A stretch of DNA of 64,000 bases from Bidens hawaiensis. Its lineage: Eukaryota; Streptophyta; Magnoliopsida; Asterales; Asteraceae. A program made the position numbers and the translations under genes. Location: NCBI GenBank assembly GCA_021521415.1, contig JAIQDT010000299.1, forward strand, positions 1,488,001-1,552,000, read 5' to 3'. Numbering within the stretch: the stretch's first letter is position 1; each line of letters starts with the position of its first letter. Of this stretch, positions 35,808-48,610 are shown one piece after another. Below the pieces are notes generated by a model. The model had not been told where the DNA came from. It did not search any database and saw only the letters and a program-made list of their open reading frames with translations.

Positions 35808-37132
35808 ATGGCTAGTACACGTTCAACAAAGAGTGGTCGCCCTAGCGGTCATGGTTGTAGACCAAATGTTGAGACTGAGAGAGAGGACCCGACTCCCCAG
35901 CAGGGAGAGACCCCGATTCATGAGGAGGGGGAAAACCCCGCCTTAGATCCTGCTATGCGCGCAGCAATCGCGGATGAGGTTTACCAGGTGCTCCATAGCG
36001 CCATTCCCGAGATTGTTGCTGAGGCCGTTCGAGCCATGGAGGAGTCAATGGTTGGTAAGAGTGCGGGTAAGCAGGGAAATTGTAGAGAGACTCAGGTTGA
36101 AGATGAAGTGATAGTACCAAGTGAGGATGAAAAAGAGGTTCATGCGTTTAGCGTCTCTGCTCGGGGTTGTTCGTATGGGAAATTCAAGAACTGCGATCCT
36201 CCCACCTTTGATGGTACTAAGGATGCATCGGCAGCACATCAGTGGGTGAGGGAAATGGAAACGGTACTGAAGATCAGTAAGTGTAAAGGGGAGGATATGG
36301 TTACTTTTGCTACCGCTTCGTTTCGTTCCGAGGCGCTGTGTTGGTGGGATAATCTGGCTCAGGCGTTGGGTGGTCGGTCTATTAGGAGGATGACTTGGGA
36401 GGAATTGAAGCGATCGGTTCTCGATCAGTTTTGTCCTCCGCACGAATTGGATAAGATTGAACAGGATTTCTTTACCTTGGAAGCGGGAGATATGACCCAC
36501 CGAGAGTATACAACAAAGTTTAATCAAATGGCCCGTTTATGTCCTGATCTAGTTACTCCCGAAGCTAAGAGGATTAAGAAGTATGTGAAGGGTCTTCTGG
36601 TGGATATTCGGAGGGGTGTGATGACCACGGACATGTGCTCTTTCCATTCAGTGGTTGCTCTGGCCGGCACCTTGTATGATCAGAGAGAAACGGTGAACCT
36701 GACTAGACCTAAAAAGGACTGGAAGCCGAACCCTAACTCTAATGGTAAGCACTATGGGGGCAGTGATTCTGTGTCGGCAGGAAAGAAAGCAAGGGCTGAA
36801 ATGTCGAAATTCAGGGGGGAGACTAGTGATGAAAGATGCAAGAAGTGTGGGAAACCGTATAGTGGAGAATGTAGGTCTATGTCTAACAATTGTTTCTGGT
36901 GTGCGAAAACCGGACACTTCCACTACGAGTGTCCGACGTTGACTGTTACCGGTCTGAGGGGTCTGGGCATTTGGCATCTCGGTGTACTGAAAATAAGGCG
37001 GGAGGTTCTGAGCGGGGAAACTCTTCTAGAGTTAAGTTAGAAGACAAGCCAAAGACTAAGGCTAGGGCCTTCAATATCTCTACGAAGGAGGCAAAGGAGG
37101 ATGTGGACACCATTTCTGGTAACCCCATGTAA
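35808..37132 (+). pseudogene. gag of element D
   Basis: The ATG at 35808 opens a 410-codon frame. An acidic N-terminus with NPALDPAMRAAIADEVYQVL is followed by the retrotransposon gag domain (FKNCDPPTFDGTKDA, WVREMETVLKISKCKGED, WWDNLAQAL, DQFCPPHELDKIEQDFFTLE, TTKFNQMARLCPDL) and a knuckle CFWCAKTGHFHYECP near residue 365. A frameshift at about 36940 moves the second knuckle (CYRSEGSGHLASRC, one Cys changed to Ser) and the tail into another frame (36890-37132). The frame ends at 37132, where protease should begin, so pol is deleted. The element is non-autonomous, similar in plan to gag-only terminal-repeat elements. Confidence 0.9.
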
Positions 37133-37344
37133 TCGTTTTATTTGTTAATATTGCGCTGTCTATTTATCTCCCTCTCGAAAGCTTTCGTGTGTAATTGTTT
37201 GGCTAGGAGGTAGTGCGACATGATCATTAGAGGTTCTATTTATCCCCGTTCTATGTATGATGTGATGTTTTGAATTGTCTCAATCCACGCTTGTTCCTGT
37301 GTAGCGGGATTCGGGGACGAATCCCATTCTTAGGGGGGTGGACT
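37133..37344 (+). other. D 3' internal remnant with polypurine tract
   Basis: Non-coding remnant of the region after pol. CGGGATTCGGGGACGAATCCC is followed by AGGGGGGTGGAC, a polypurine tract next to TGTAAC of the next LTR. Confidence 0.75.
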
Positions 37345-39817
37345 TGTAACATCCGTTAATTTCCGTTAAAAGGTTTGGCCTTGTAGCGTCGTGTATATCT
37401 TTTGGGTTTGACCCGGCACTCTCTGGGGGAGCTCCTGGTCACCCTCGTAAACCTATCATACTTAACCTTTTGCACAAGTTCAACCATTAGTAAAGTAGGG
37501 GGACTAGAATGCATTATTATTACTATATTATATTAAAAAAAATTAAACCCTAGCCTACCCGAACCTCCGATCGGCGCAAGCAGCCCCCCTCTCTCGTTTT
37601 GCGTGCAATCAACCACTGTCCAGCCATCCAAAGTTTAATTCCAGGTCGGTATTAAATGTCTGCAACTCTTTTTCACCTTAATTCATCCTTATGGCTCGTT
37701 TATTTGTCAAAAAACGGTTGTTTTTAGGCTTACCAAGTGGCTGTCCAAGTGAGCAATTTCGGGACTGTTTTGGTTGAGGTTTTTGCACAAAAACCTTCCT
37801 AGTTATGTCTAGTATAACATACTTTAAAATCATGTCCATTGGTGTTCGTTTGATTGGTCAAGTAGTTGTAGTTTAAAAACTAGTTTTCGGTTGTCTAGAA
37901 TAGTGATTTGTTGTGTTTAACGCGAGGGATGAAGTAAGTGATGACCAATTCAGTTCGGATAGCTTCGGTTTAACATACGGGCTATTCGAAAATGATTTTT
38001 ATTAGTATTGGGGCTGAATTGGTTGTCGGTTACTCAAGCGGGTCTGTACAACGCGCATTCTCGTTTATTGATTAGTTGGTGCGTTGTGCTTGCGAGTTAC
38101 TGACCCATTTGACTCGTGTAGCGTCGTGTGGACTTTTTGGCTATAAATTTATCATATTGGATCCACACGGGGCTGAGTTGGATGTTAATTGCCTAAACAA
38201 CTCTTGAACGCGCGTGTAAGTATCACCTAGTGCTTCCGGGGGTAATTTGGAAATTCTTTATTCCCTGCAGTGTCTAAGGGTGGTGTTGGTAAATGTAAGG
38301 CCCCGGGGGCTGTTATGATTGAGTTTGTTGAGGTCGAGGATTTAGGTAACTCAAACCATGTTAGAACGTCTCATTGGATAAACGAGTCGGTACGGTTTGG
38401 TTAGTAATCTTTGTGTGCAATCCAGCAGGCTTGTGATTGTGGATTGACTTAGAGATTTTCTTGCTCGTTGTTGACTGTGTGCCTCGTATCAGGTGAGTTC
38501 ATGATGCCCTTTTTAATCCTTTTAGGTTTTGGGCTAGCATACACCCCCTATTACCAATTTTACCCGATTTTAATCGCTTAAACTATTTGGATGGTATTGC
38601 ATGGACTTATTCGTGATTGTGCATTTTGAAAGCTATGCTTGAATTATTTTCTATGCCTTAGGATATTTTTGAGTCATTTATGGTCTTATATTCCTTAAGG
38701 TTACAAACATTATTTATGGTCTAGGCTCGAAGATACTATTAGGCCTAGTATTAATTCCTAGATTATCCATTATTTATGGATTGAATGTGATGATATGGTT
38801 TGGTTGAATGCTTGAATTAGATGTTGGTAAGTGTGTATGTGGATGTGTATGTGTGGGTAAACTGTAACCGGGTCAAATATATTACTCGGGAAACACCCGG
38901 GGTGAGGAGGCCCGTGTTGCATGTTTATGTCCCGGCGGGTCAAATATATTACTTGGGGATGACCCGGGGTGAGGAGGGCAGCCGTCCTGCTAAACCGTGG
39001 TCGGGTCAAATATATTAGTAGGAGAAAACCCGGGGTGAGAAGGCCCGTATCACGTGTTTAGGTATGTTAAACCGTGACCAAGTCAAATATATTACTCGGG
39101 GATGACCCGGGGTGAGGAGGCTTCTGTTGCGGGACTTTTGTATTATTAAACTGTGACCGAGTCAAATATATTACTTGGGGATAACCCGGGGTGAGGAGGT
39201 TCGTGTTGCATGATTTTTTTGGTTTTTGTTAAACTGCGGTCGGGTCAAATATATTACTCGGGAAAGACCCGGGGTGAGGAGACCCGTGTTGTGTGTTGAT
39301 CAAGAAAAGATGTTTCATGTTTTATTTACTTATGATTTGATCAAGAAGAGTTATTTATTATTTTATTTAACTATGACTTGACCAAGGAAAGTTATATATC
39401 TAATTACTTATGATTTTCTCCTACATTTAATACTTATGGAGTTAAATTGTTTATTGGATGTTACTTATGGATAACTTGAACTCACTCAGCTCAAGCTGAC
39501 TTTGTGTGTATGTTAGATTGATTTTCAGGTTTAGGATTGGATATACCGCTTGGACGTGCTGGAGACTACTCGGACGGTTCAAGGCATATCTAGTCGAAGA
39601 ATTAGTAATGAAAATTGTTTCTTTTAATTTATTACTATAAGCATTTAAATATTGGTTTTGGGCACTTTTCCTGGTTTTTGGGAATTTTGATGTTATTTAT
39701 TCTGCTGTTGATTACTCTGAACTAATTTTAATAAGATGAACATGTTTGGTTTTAAATTTTTGAGAATTTTTTAATATGATTACCACCTATAGGATTCCCA
39801 AGGTTCGGGGTCTTACA
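37345..39817 (+). repeat. LTR 2 (middle) of element D
   Basis: 2473 bp with canonical ends TGTAAC...CTTACA. Differs from LTRs 1 and 3 at shared sites, for example TTTGTCAAAAAACGG where both outer copies have TTCATCGAAA. Confidence 0.9.
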
Positions 39818-39847
39818 AGTTAGTATCAAAGCCATGGTTTGAGGGCT
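39818..39847 (+). promoter_or_regulatory. PBS stub of element D
   Basis: AGTTAGTATCAAAGCCATGG is a PBS with two G-to-A changes, plus a few leader bases that end at GAGGG. The sequence then jumps into the middle of an LTR, so nearly all of a second internal region has been deleted. Confidence 0.85.
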
Positions 39848-41988
39848 GTCCATCCTTATGGCTCGTTTATTCATCGAAACACTGTTGTTTTTAGGCTTAC
39901 CGTGTAGCTGTCCTAGTGAGCAATTTCGGGACTGTTTTGGTTGAGGTTTTTGCACCAAAACCTTCCTAGGTATGTCTAGTATAACATACTTTAAAATTAT
40001 GTCCAGTGGTGTTCGTTTGATTAGTCAACTAGTTGTAGTTTGAAAACTAGTTTTCGGTTGTCTAGAATAGTGATTTGTTGCGTTTAACGTGAGGGATGAA
40101 GTAAGTGATGACCAACTCATTTCGGATAGCTTCGGTTTAACGTATGGGCTGTTGGAAAATGATTTTTATAAGTATTGGGGCTGAATTTGTTGTCGGTTAA
40201 TCAAATGGGTCGGTACAACGCGCATTCGCGTTTATTGATTAGTTGGTGCGTTGTGCTTGCGAGTTACCGACCCATTTGACTCGTGTAGGGTTGTGTGGTC
40301 TTTTTGGCTGTGAATTTATCATATTGGATCCACACGGGGCTGAGTTGGATGTTAATTGCCTAAAAAACTCTTGAACGCGCGTGTAAGTATCACCTAGTGC
40401 TTCCGGGGGTAATTTGGGAATTCTTTATTCCCTGCAGTGTCTAAGGGTCGTGTCAGTAAATGTACGGCCCCGAGGGCTGTTATGATTGAGTTTGTTGAGG
40501 TCGAGGCTTTAGGTAACTCGAACCATGTTAGAACGTCTCGTAGGATAAACGAGTCGGTACGGTTTGGTTAGTAATCTTTGTGTGCAATCCGGCAGGCTTG
40601 TGATTGTGGATTGACTTAGGGATTCTCTAGCTCTTTGTTGACTGTGTGCCTCATATCAGGTGAGTTCATGATGCCCTTTTTAATTTTTTTACATTTTGGG
40701 CTAGCATACACACCCTATTACCAATTTTACCCGATTTAATCGCTTAAACTATTTGGATGGTATTACATGGACTTATTCGTGATTGTGCATTTTGAAAGCT
40801 ATATTTAAATTATTTTCTATGCCTTAGGATATTTTTGAGTCGTTTATGGTCTTATATTCCTTAAAGTTACATACATTACTTATGGTCTAGGCTCGAGGAG
40901 ACTATTAGGCCTAGTATTAATTCCTAGATTATCCATTATTTATGGATTGAATGTGATGATATGGTTTGGTTGAATTCTAGAATTAGATGTTGGTAAGTGT
41001 GTATGTGGATGTGTATGTGTGGTTAAACTGTAACCGGGTCAAATATATTACTCGAAGAAGACCTGAGATGAGGAGGCCCGTGTTGCATGTTTATGTCCCG
41101 GCGGGTCAAATATATTACTTGGGGATGACCCGGGGTGAGGAGGCCCGCCGTCCTGCTAAATCGTGGTCGGGTCAAATATATATTACTTGGGAAAAACCCG
41201 GGGTGAGGAGGCCCGTATCACGTGTTTAGGTATGTTAAACCGTGACCGAGTCAAATATTTTACTCGGAGATGACCCGGGGTGAGGAGGCTCGTGTTGCGT
41301 GACTTTTGTATTATTAAACTGTGACCGGGTCAAATATATTACTTGGGAATGACCCGGGGTGAGGAGGCTCGTGTTTGCATGACTTTGTTGGTTTTTATTA
41401 AACTGCGGCCGGGTCAAATATATTACTCGGGGAAGACCCGGGGTGAGGAGACCCGTGTTGTGTGTTGATCAAGAAAAGATGTTTAATGTTTTATTAACTT
41501 ATGATTTGATAAAGAAGAGTTATTTATTATTTTATTTACCTATGACTTGACCAATGAAAGTTATATATCTAATTACTTATGATTTTATCCTACATTTTAT
41601 CCTTATGGAGTTAAATTTGTTTATTGGATGTTACTTATGGAAAACTTGAACTCACTCAGCTCAAGCTGACTTTGTGTATATGTTAGATTGATTTTTAGGT
41701 TGAGGATTGGAGATTACCGTTTGGATGTGCTGCAGACTACTCGGACGGTTAAAGGCATATCTAGTCGAAGAATTAATAATGCAAACTGTTTCTTTTAATT
41801 TGTTACTATAAGCATTTAAATTTTGGTTTTGGGTACTTTTCCTGGTTTTTGGGAATTTTGATGTTATTTATTCCGTTGTTGATTACTCTGAACTAATTTT
41901 AATAAGATGAACATGTTTGGTTTTAAATTTTTGAGAATTTTTGAATATGATTACCAACTGTACGATTCCCGAGGTTCGGGGTCTTATA
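39848..41988 (+). repeat. LTR 3 of element D, 5'-truncated
   Basis: 2141 bp. Begins about 330 bp into the LTR (CATCCTTATGGCTCG) and ends GGGTCTTATA at the TSD. Confidence 0.88.
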
Positions 41989-41993
41989 GATTT

Positions 41994-43575
41994 AGTACAT
42001 ACCTCTTCAATCTTTGCCATCAAAGCAAAAGAATAGGTTTGCTCAGGTGACATTTGATCGGAATAAGTCTCTGAATCAGACGTGTCACTTTCCTCTGATA
42101 ATTTATCACCGCTTGCATCTTCAAACTGTTCAAACGGTTCTACCGTAGCGAGATTTGCTTGGTTTACCATTAGTCGTTGAGACCAATCCAGTCCTTCATT
42201 GGCAATGAGAGCTTATGAGTTAGCCAGCTTATTCTGATCCCCTTCTGATGATTTCTTCTTATTCTGATCAGTTCTAGATGAACTTTTTCTTGAAGATCTC
42301 TCAACATTTCGAGGACCCGAATATTCTTTCCTTGGCTTATCACATTCTTTGGCGAAATGACCAAAGTCTCCACAATTATAGCATTTGACTTTCAATTTGT
42401 CAAACCCAACTCTCTTGTTTAGAGTCAGTAGATATTTTCCCATTCGTTGCATGAATCTTTTCACTTTCCTGACGATCATCGCCATATTCTATTTAAGATC
42501 CATTAACTCAAGATCATCAGGGTCGATATGGTCATAATCCTCATCAGTTAACTCACTAGTTGCAATCTTACTCCCAACAAGTTGTTCGTAAGATGACATA
42601 AATGCACTTAGAAATGCGAACTGCTGCTCTGCTTCTTTCAGGTTAACATTTGTTGGAGAGCTTGAGGAACTTGCACCTGATCCTGAATTGACCCCAGATG
42701 TCATAAAACATACATTAGGCGAACTATTACCATTAGTAGACTCTTCTTGTGATGTTTGTGTGAAGAATGCGGTGATCGGGACTGAACTTGAAGTATTACT
42801 AGCAGGTAATGAACCACCATAAAGAGAAGGATTCTGATTCTAATTATCCTTCAACGAGGTTTGGCATTTCAAGTCATATTCTCTTTCTTCTAACTTGTTA
42901 ATGAATTACTCAGCAGTGAGTTGATCGTTACAAAAATAACCATTCTCCTTCAACACTAGTAAGAAAGTAGAATAAGAAGGTGGTAAAGAATTCTTCGAAG
43001 TGTCAATCTTGTCCACCTCAGTCGGTTCGAGTTCAACAGTAGTCATTTCTACAACAAGATGACAGAACCGACTGATCATCTCTTTCATAGTCTCATTTTT
43101 CAGCAAAGTAAAATTTCGAAACTGAAATTTCACTAGTCTTTTTACTCTCGATTGTGTTTCTCAAGTTTCGAGTCTTTAAAGTAGCAAATAGAGAGGCACA
43201 TTTCTTTATAGTGCTGTATTGATGAAAGATTTGCTCGGGCAATGCCATCGTGAGAGTAGAGTAGGCTTTGGTCTCACTTTCAGCATCCTTAATCTCCTGA
43301 GCTTTATAATGCTCATGATCCTTTGCAGTCCAACCAAGTGTTTCACTTCCTATAAGAGGAGCCTTATAAACAACATCCAGAAAACGCGCACTGCTCGGAT
43401 GTACCGAACCAAGATGAGCATGAAACCTCGGTTCCCAAACAAGCAAAATCAGATAATTTCATAAGTTTGGGACATTTATTATGTGACCCAATTTCGTTGT
43501 CCATCGATAACATCTGTGCATTAACGCATTTTGTGAGGCTAAAGCATAATGCGTGGCTTGATTTGAAGAGGCCAT
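41994..43575 (-). pseudogene. gag N-terminal half of copia B
   Basis: Starts at the ATG at 43575 (MASSNQATHYALASQ). 43093-43446 and 42906-43133 carry the copia gag core (TKAYSTLTMALPEQIF, FRNFTLLKNETMKEMISRF, NSLPPSYSTFLLVLKENG). 42489-42704 is a Ser/acidic linker. 42213-42485 has the CCHC knuckle CYNCGDFGHFAKEC followed by a basic segment. 41994-42170 is acidic. Frames change at least three times. Element D interrupts it at 41988. Confidence 0.85.
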
Positions 43576-44535
43576 AGTCAAAGGACTAAACTTGTCAAAG
43601 ATTAAAACTTATGCTTACTATTCACGAATGGGATACTGTTTTAGCGAATAAGAATACACAAATGTATAGCGAATATGATGATGAAAGTTAACGAATGAGT
43701 AACGAATGGTAAAATGTAAAGTTAACGAGTGAGAGTAGCAATGTGATGGGGTAACGAATGTGTTTAGTTAATGAATGAGGAACAAGCGAATGATGGTTTA
43801 AGGAATGAAGATTAACAAATAATACAATTTAACGAACGATCAGTTAGGAGTTATAACGAATTAGGTTTAGCCTAACGAATCAGTCTTCAAACTGATAACG
43901 AATCATCCTTCAAATGTTCAAATCAATCCTCAGTCCAAATATGTCCAACTTAGTCCGAATTCCACAAAACCTATATCAATCTACTCGGAATCCAAATCCG
44001 AACCTCACTATACCAGTCCGTTTCAACACTTGTCCAGATCCAGACTCAATTCATCTATTCAACCTTTACTATTAATCCGCCATTAACGTCAATTCCAACT
44101 CAATGCAGTCTAATTATACCTCAACACTAACTCAATCCAATTACTATTATACAAAGTCCAATTACTATTATACGAGTTCAATTATCATTAACTCATATCC
44201 CCTGTTTCACCGGAACTTATCCAATCACTGATTCATATCAATTCATAACTAAATCGATCAAATCTGTGATGAATCCATACCATTTATCAATGAAATAACA
44301 CGAAGATCTGATCTAGTGGCTCTGCTAAAATACCATTTATCAATTACATTAACACAAAGTCCAATTACTATTATACGAGTTCAATTATCATTAACTCATA
44401 TCCTCTGTTTCACCGGAACTTATCCAATCACTTATTCATATCAATTCATAACTAAATCGATCAAATCTGTGATGAATTCATACCATTTATCAATGAAATA
44501 ACACGAAGATCTGATCTAGTGGCTCTGATACTACT
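43576..44535 (-). other. B 5' leader with PBS, tandem duplication and repeated words
   Basis: The PBS is at 44521-44533 (minus strand TAGTATCAGAGCC, one mismatch to initiator tRNA-Met). A 203-bp tandem duplication (about 44151-44353 and 44354-44533) includes the PBS, so a second degenerate PBS lies at 44318. Between 43625 and 43870 about a dozen AACGAATG-like words occur, all in one orientation. Confidence 0.85.
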
Positions 44536-45027
44536 TGAGAGAGCACTAAGGATTTAGATCGATGATGACATCGTATTAATCATTGAGTATTCTATACGAT
44601 TATGGTATAATACGGTTAGTATGTGTTTGTGTGTGTTTCAGAGAATATTTTGGCAAAGTAATCAGGCAATTGTGTGATAAAATAAGAACTAATTACATTA
44701 CTGATAATGTTTACACTATATATAGACGATGACACATTCGTTAACTTAACCCTTAACGAATGTGCCATTCATTACATTACTACTAACGGATGAACATGCT
44801 CATTCGTGTTACATTAGTCACTAACGAATGTCCTTCATTCGTTGTCACAGTCGTTAAGCGGGGTTAACGAATGTAGCTTACATACATAAGGAATGTAGCT
44901 TATTCGTTACGGGGTAACGAATAGCTTTACATTAGAGCAAATGGGTAATTACCAAAATACCCTTTTACATTATCTAGTAATATAATAATAATATAATAAA
45001 GACCAAGACGCCCAAGTCGTATCAACA
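44536..45027 (-). repeat. 5' LTR of copia B
   Basis: 492 bp, partner of 19032-19520, with the same AACGAATG/CATTCGTT cluster at 44725-44930. Confidence 0.93.
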
Positions 45028-45352
45028 CTCTTTGATAACACCGACCCCTAGGTACATCTTCCAGTTCCTCCTCATCCTCAAATTCCTCAAAAGCATCAAA
45101 TTCCCTTCTTCGATTCTTCTCTCTCTCAAAATCAACCGCACCCTGAAAATATGGTGGTTCAAACCTGATTGACCAATCATCCCTCATGTGATACTGTCTT
45201 TGAGCTCTACGGTTTAGGTTAAGGTGTTGGTGTGGTGGTAAGTCATTGAGTGGGGGATTTTGTGGAATGTGTTGTGCTTCATGATTAGGAGGTGGGTCTT
45301 GGTTTTCGGGTTGAAACACGGGTGGGATTGGGTAATCCCCCTGATGGTGCAT
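45028..45352 (-). pseudogene. gag N-terminus of element A
   Basis: The ATG at 45352 opens a Pro/Gln/Asn-rich N-terminus (MHHQGDYPIPPVFQPENQ), then RRAQRQYHMRDDWSIRFEPP and an acidic stretch. The frame is cut by copia B at 45028 and continues in register at 19031. I chose the ATG because the leader and PBS lie just upstream. Confidence 0.8.
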
Positions 45353-45627
45353 ATCTTCTTCTTTAGGTTTTGAAGCTTCGCCCTGTTTTTTAGCTGCTCG
45401 GTTTCTTTTTGCTGTTTTCTTTATTTCTGGATCAAACTGTAGCGGCTGTTACTCTCGAGAATACCGTGTATACATTAACCTGAAAGATTACTGTGCACAT
45501 AAAAACACGCAACCCCACGTAAAATCAACGAATAAAAAGAAATAAAACTGAAATTAAAATTAAACTTACTAGACTAACTAACTAAACTAGCACTTTGCGC
45601 GTTGACTCCTCGGCAACGGCACCATTT
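45353..45627 (-). promoter_or_regulatory. A leader and tRNA-Asp-type primer binding site
   Basis: The minus strand of 45608-45624 reads TGGTGCCGTTGCCGAGG, three bases after the LTR end. This matches the tRNA-Asp PBS (TGGCGCCGTTGCCGGGG) used by Athila elements, with two mismatches. Confidence 0.85.
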
Positions 45628-46505
45628 TGATCGATGTCGAAACGTCAATAAAAAACATTTATAAAATTACCTTTACTAGCAAGGGCAAGTAAGGTGCCGA
45701 ATCCACAGGGAATCAGTGGAAAGTGCCAATCAAGTTCAATTTGTAATAACTGATTATACTATGCGGACAAACGATGTCAAGCGGATTATAAAATTTGTTT
45801 AATCGAAATGACTATTAATTTGATTTATAAACGATTATAAAAGGGTAACCAATCTCCAACTTTCAGGTTTTGAAGTAAATAGATTGATGATTAAACCAAT
45901 TGAATTATAACCTTTGTTTGAATCAATAAACCAAAAGACTAAATGTTTGACTATGCTGATCGTTAGAACTTAATCCAATTGATTGACACGGTTAAACAAT
46001 AATCTATTTGATAGTTAATCTTAGGTAATGATGAATCACTCAGTATTATGGTTAAAGATACTACGCCAATGACACTAAGAACTCAATCCTAATTGTTTAT
46101 GAACAAAATCATTAACTGATAAACCTCAGATCTCATTGATTACCTAAAAAATACTTTCAAACAACCAAACAAAATCCAAAATTTATGTTTAGAGTACCAA
46201 CAATCCAATGAACAACTTAACCCTACACTCGGAGATGGTCACGAGTGGATTAGCCTTGCATAGTCATCTTCATAAGCTCTCTTGATACTTCAATGGATGA
46301 TGGCATGGATGATTATGATGATTGAGATGTGTTAGAATGGTGGAAAACGCCTCCAAAAACGTCCAAGTATGGTGTGATATCGAAGATATCCGTCTTAGGG
46401 TTGAACTGGCCTTAAATAGCTCCAAAAAACCTAAAATCGATTTTTTCCCGTCCAGACTACCGTAGGCTACGGTCTCCCCACCGTAGGCTACGGTGGGGAC
46501 CGTAG
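45628..46505 (-). repeat. 5' LTR of element A, part 1
   Basis: Matches 186-1060. Interrupted inside the CCGTAG palindrome cluster by element E and resumed at 53772. Confidence 0.93.
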
Positions 46506-48071
46506 TGTAACGCCCATTAATTCCGGTTTCAAGAATTAAATATTGTAGAGTATGTATAATTCTCGGGATTTATCCGACGTTCCTTAGAAGCCTTTGCGTC
46601 ATCCCGGTATGTCTAATCGCTTAACATTTCTCCCATGTTGCATTATTATTAAATTCCGGGGGCTAAAATGAAAATGATTTATAATATAACATTAAACAAA
46701 AAAAACCCTAAACCTATGCAGCTGCTGCGATAGGCCAAGTTCCAGCCCCCCTCCCTTCTTTGCTTCAACTTTTTGATCAATTCCAAGCTCCTAGAAGTAG
46801 TTCAAGGTATGTACTACAAGCCTCAACACTCTTTTTGTTCACTCCTAATCGTTTTGATACTCAATTTTGCCAAAACTTTTCGTTGGACAGATTTTCGATC
46901 AAGTTGTAATTGACCCACCTCCCGTGGATAAAAATTAGAGTTTCCGGTGTAGAAAGATCCCCAGGTATGGCATTTACATCATATTAAAATTTCGTGGGCA
47001 TTGGAGGTGTTTAGGTCGGTCAATCGATTTTAGTTTGAAAACAAGGGTTTATCGGGTGGAGAATTGCAAATTGTTGAGTTTGATGCGTTAATTGATCGGA
47101 TGACCGACCAAATCAGTTTGTACAGCCCTAGGGGGGTTTAAGGGTTGTGGAAAAAATATTTTTTTTATGCTCGGGGCTGTTTTGGTTGGTGCTTGGTCAA
47201 TCGAGTCGGCGGTGCGCTAATTTTCGTTTAAGTGTTAAATTGAGAGTTGTAAAAAGGAACCGTCAACCCGATCAACTCGGGTGACATAATTATGATGAAT
47301 GAAAAGATTAAAGGGGGAATTTGGCCCATTTGGGGCTGATTCGTTTAACAATTTTTTTTAAGGTTTATTACGCGTGTATTCGACTCGATTTGATTGCCGA
47401 CGGGCAAGTGTTGGGCCTTGTGCCAAGTTGTTGGGCCTTGGGCCAGGTTGTTGGGCCTTGGGTCAAGTGTTGGGCCTTGGGCCACGTTGTTGGTCCTTGG
47501 GCCAAGTGTGGGGCCTTGGGCCAAGTTGTTGGGCTTGAACGGCCCATTAGGCAGGAGTGTTCTTACGGTCTAGCTTAGTAACACGTTGTGTATAGTTTAC
47601 AGGCCCTTGCTTGTGATTGCGCACTTAGGGATTTCCTAACTCGTTGCAGGTGTTCGATTGATTTCAGGTGAGTTCTTGATGCCCCGTTTAACTCTTTTTA
47701 TGTTTAGGCTAGCATGCACACCTAAGTGTTTTTCTTACTTGATGAAATGTTTTGAATGGTTTTACATAGGCTTGCTAGTATTGGTAGGCCTTGGAATGTT
47801 ATAGAATGTGTATGTATATATATATATATATTTAGAATGGCCAATATTTGGCGAATGTTGTAGTCGTCTCGACTACTGAATGTTGCGTATGCCTACCTTG
47901 TGTTTGCATGCGCCGAATGTTACCTGTTTGGGTTGTACGTTTGCTCGACCCTGAATGTTTTTAGTCGTCCCGACTACTGAATGTTGCGTACGCCTACTTT
48001 GTGTTTACATGCGCTGAATGTTACGTGTTTGGGTTGTACGTTTTCTCGGCCCTGAATGTTATTATTGAATG

Positions 48072-48107
<36 letters not shown>

Positions 48108-48610
48108 ACATTCAATAAACAGTTTTGATATATATAGGAATGCACGTATAGAGATGCTCATGCGTAATAATGACTATTTATTGAATGTGGTGACCTAAGC
48201 GATGTACTTCCGTTTGCTATTTTAAAACCGTTGGAATGATTATTAAAACTGTTGCTACTTATTTAAAACTTGAACTCACTCAGCTTAAGCTGACTTTGTG
48301 TCCATGTTAGTGTGAGTTTTTAGGTTAGGAAGAGGATGCCTTATCGCTTGGACGTGCACGGAGCTACTTGGACGGTGAAGGGCATACTAGAATGAAGAAT
48401 TGTTTATGAGCATTTTATTTCAAAAGACTTATAAAAGTTATACTTAATTTTGGTTTTGGGGTTAAATCCCCGGGTTTTGAGAACTCATTCATTTATTTAC
48501 GTTTTCCGCTGAATTATTCTCTGTGATGTTATTTTAATGAAAAAATTGTTTTTAAGTTTAATTATTTTTACGAGTGTTTGCAATGAATACCAACTGTGGG
48601 GTTCCTGAGT
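46506..48610 (+). repeat. LTR 1 of element E
   Basis: About 2.1 kb. The end should read GGTTTCGGGGCCTTACA but jumps after GTTTCGGG into pol. It carries a six- to seven-unit GGGCCTTGGGCCAA array (47400-47535) and AT microsatellites at 47815-47832 and 48068-48103. Confidence 0.88.

Larger units (their letters stand above)
32995..41988 (+). mobile_element. three-LTR chromovirus-type element D
   Basis: Insertion in B gag with a single TSD GATTT at 32990-32994 and 41989-41993. Order: complete LTR (32995-35458), PBS, gag, short 3' non-coding, PPT, complete LTR (37345-39817), a 30-bp PBS stub, then a 5'-truncated LTR (39848-41988). No protease, RT or integrase. Both outer termini are mutated: TTTAAC instead of TGTAAC, and CTTATA instead of CTTACA. 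Confidence 0.88.
19032..45027 (-). mobile_element. Ty1/copia element B, Sirevirus-like, with nested C and D
   Basis: Minus-strand element with TSD CTCTT (19027-19031 and 45028-45032). LTRs are 489 and 492 bp, with an initiator-Met PBS (44521-44533) and a PPT (19521-19535). It has a long gag with coiled coil and two separate CCHC knuckles, then protease, integrase, RT and RNase H, and then an extra ORF downstream of pol. Long gag plus extra 3' ORF points to the Sirevirus/Maximus lineage. About 13 kb is its own sequence; the rest is C and D. Confidence 0.9.

Noticed and set aside
34498..41455. Regular repeats that could look like a CRISPR array
   Set aside because: Units are imperfect LTR tandem repeats without unique spacers, in plant retroelement context.
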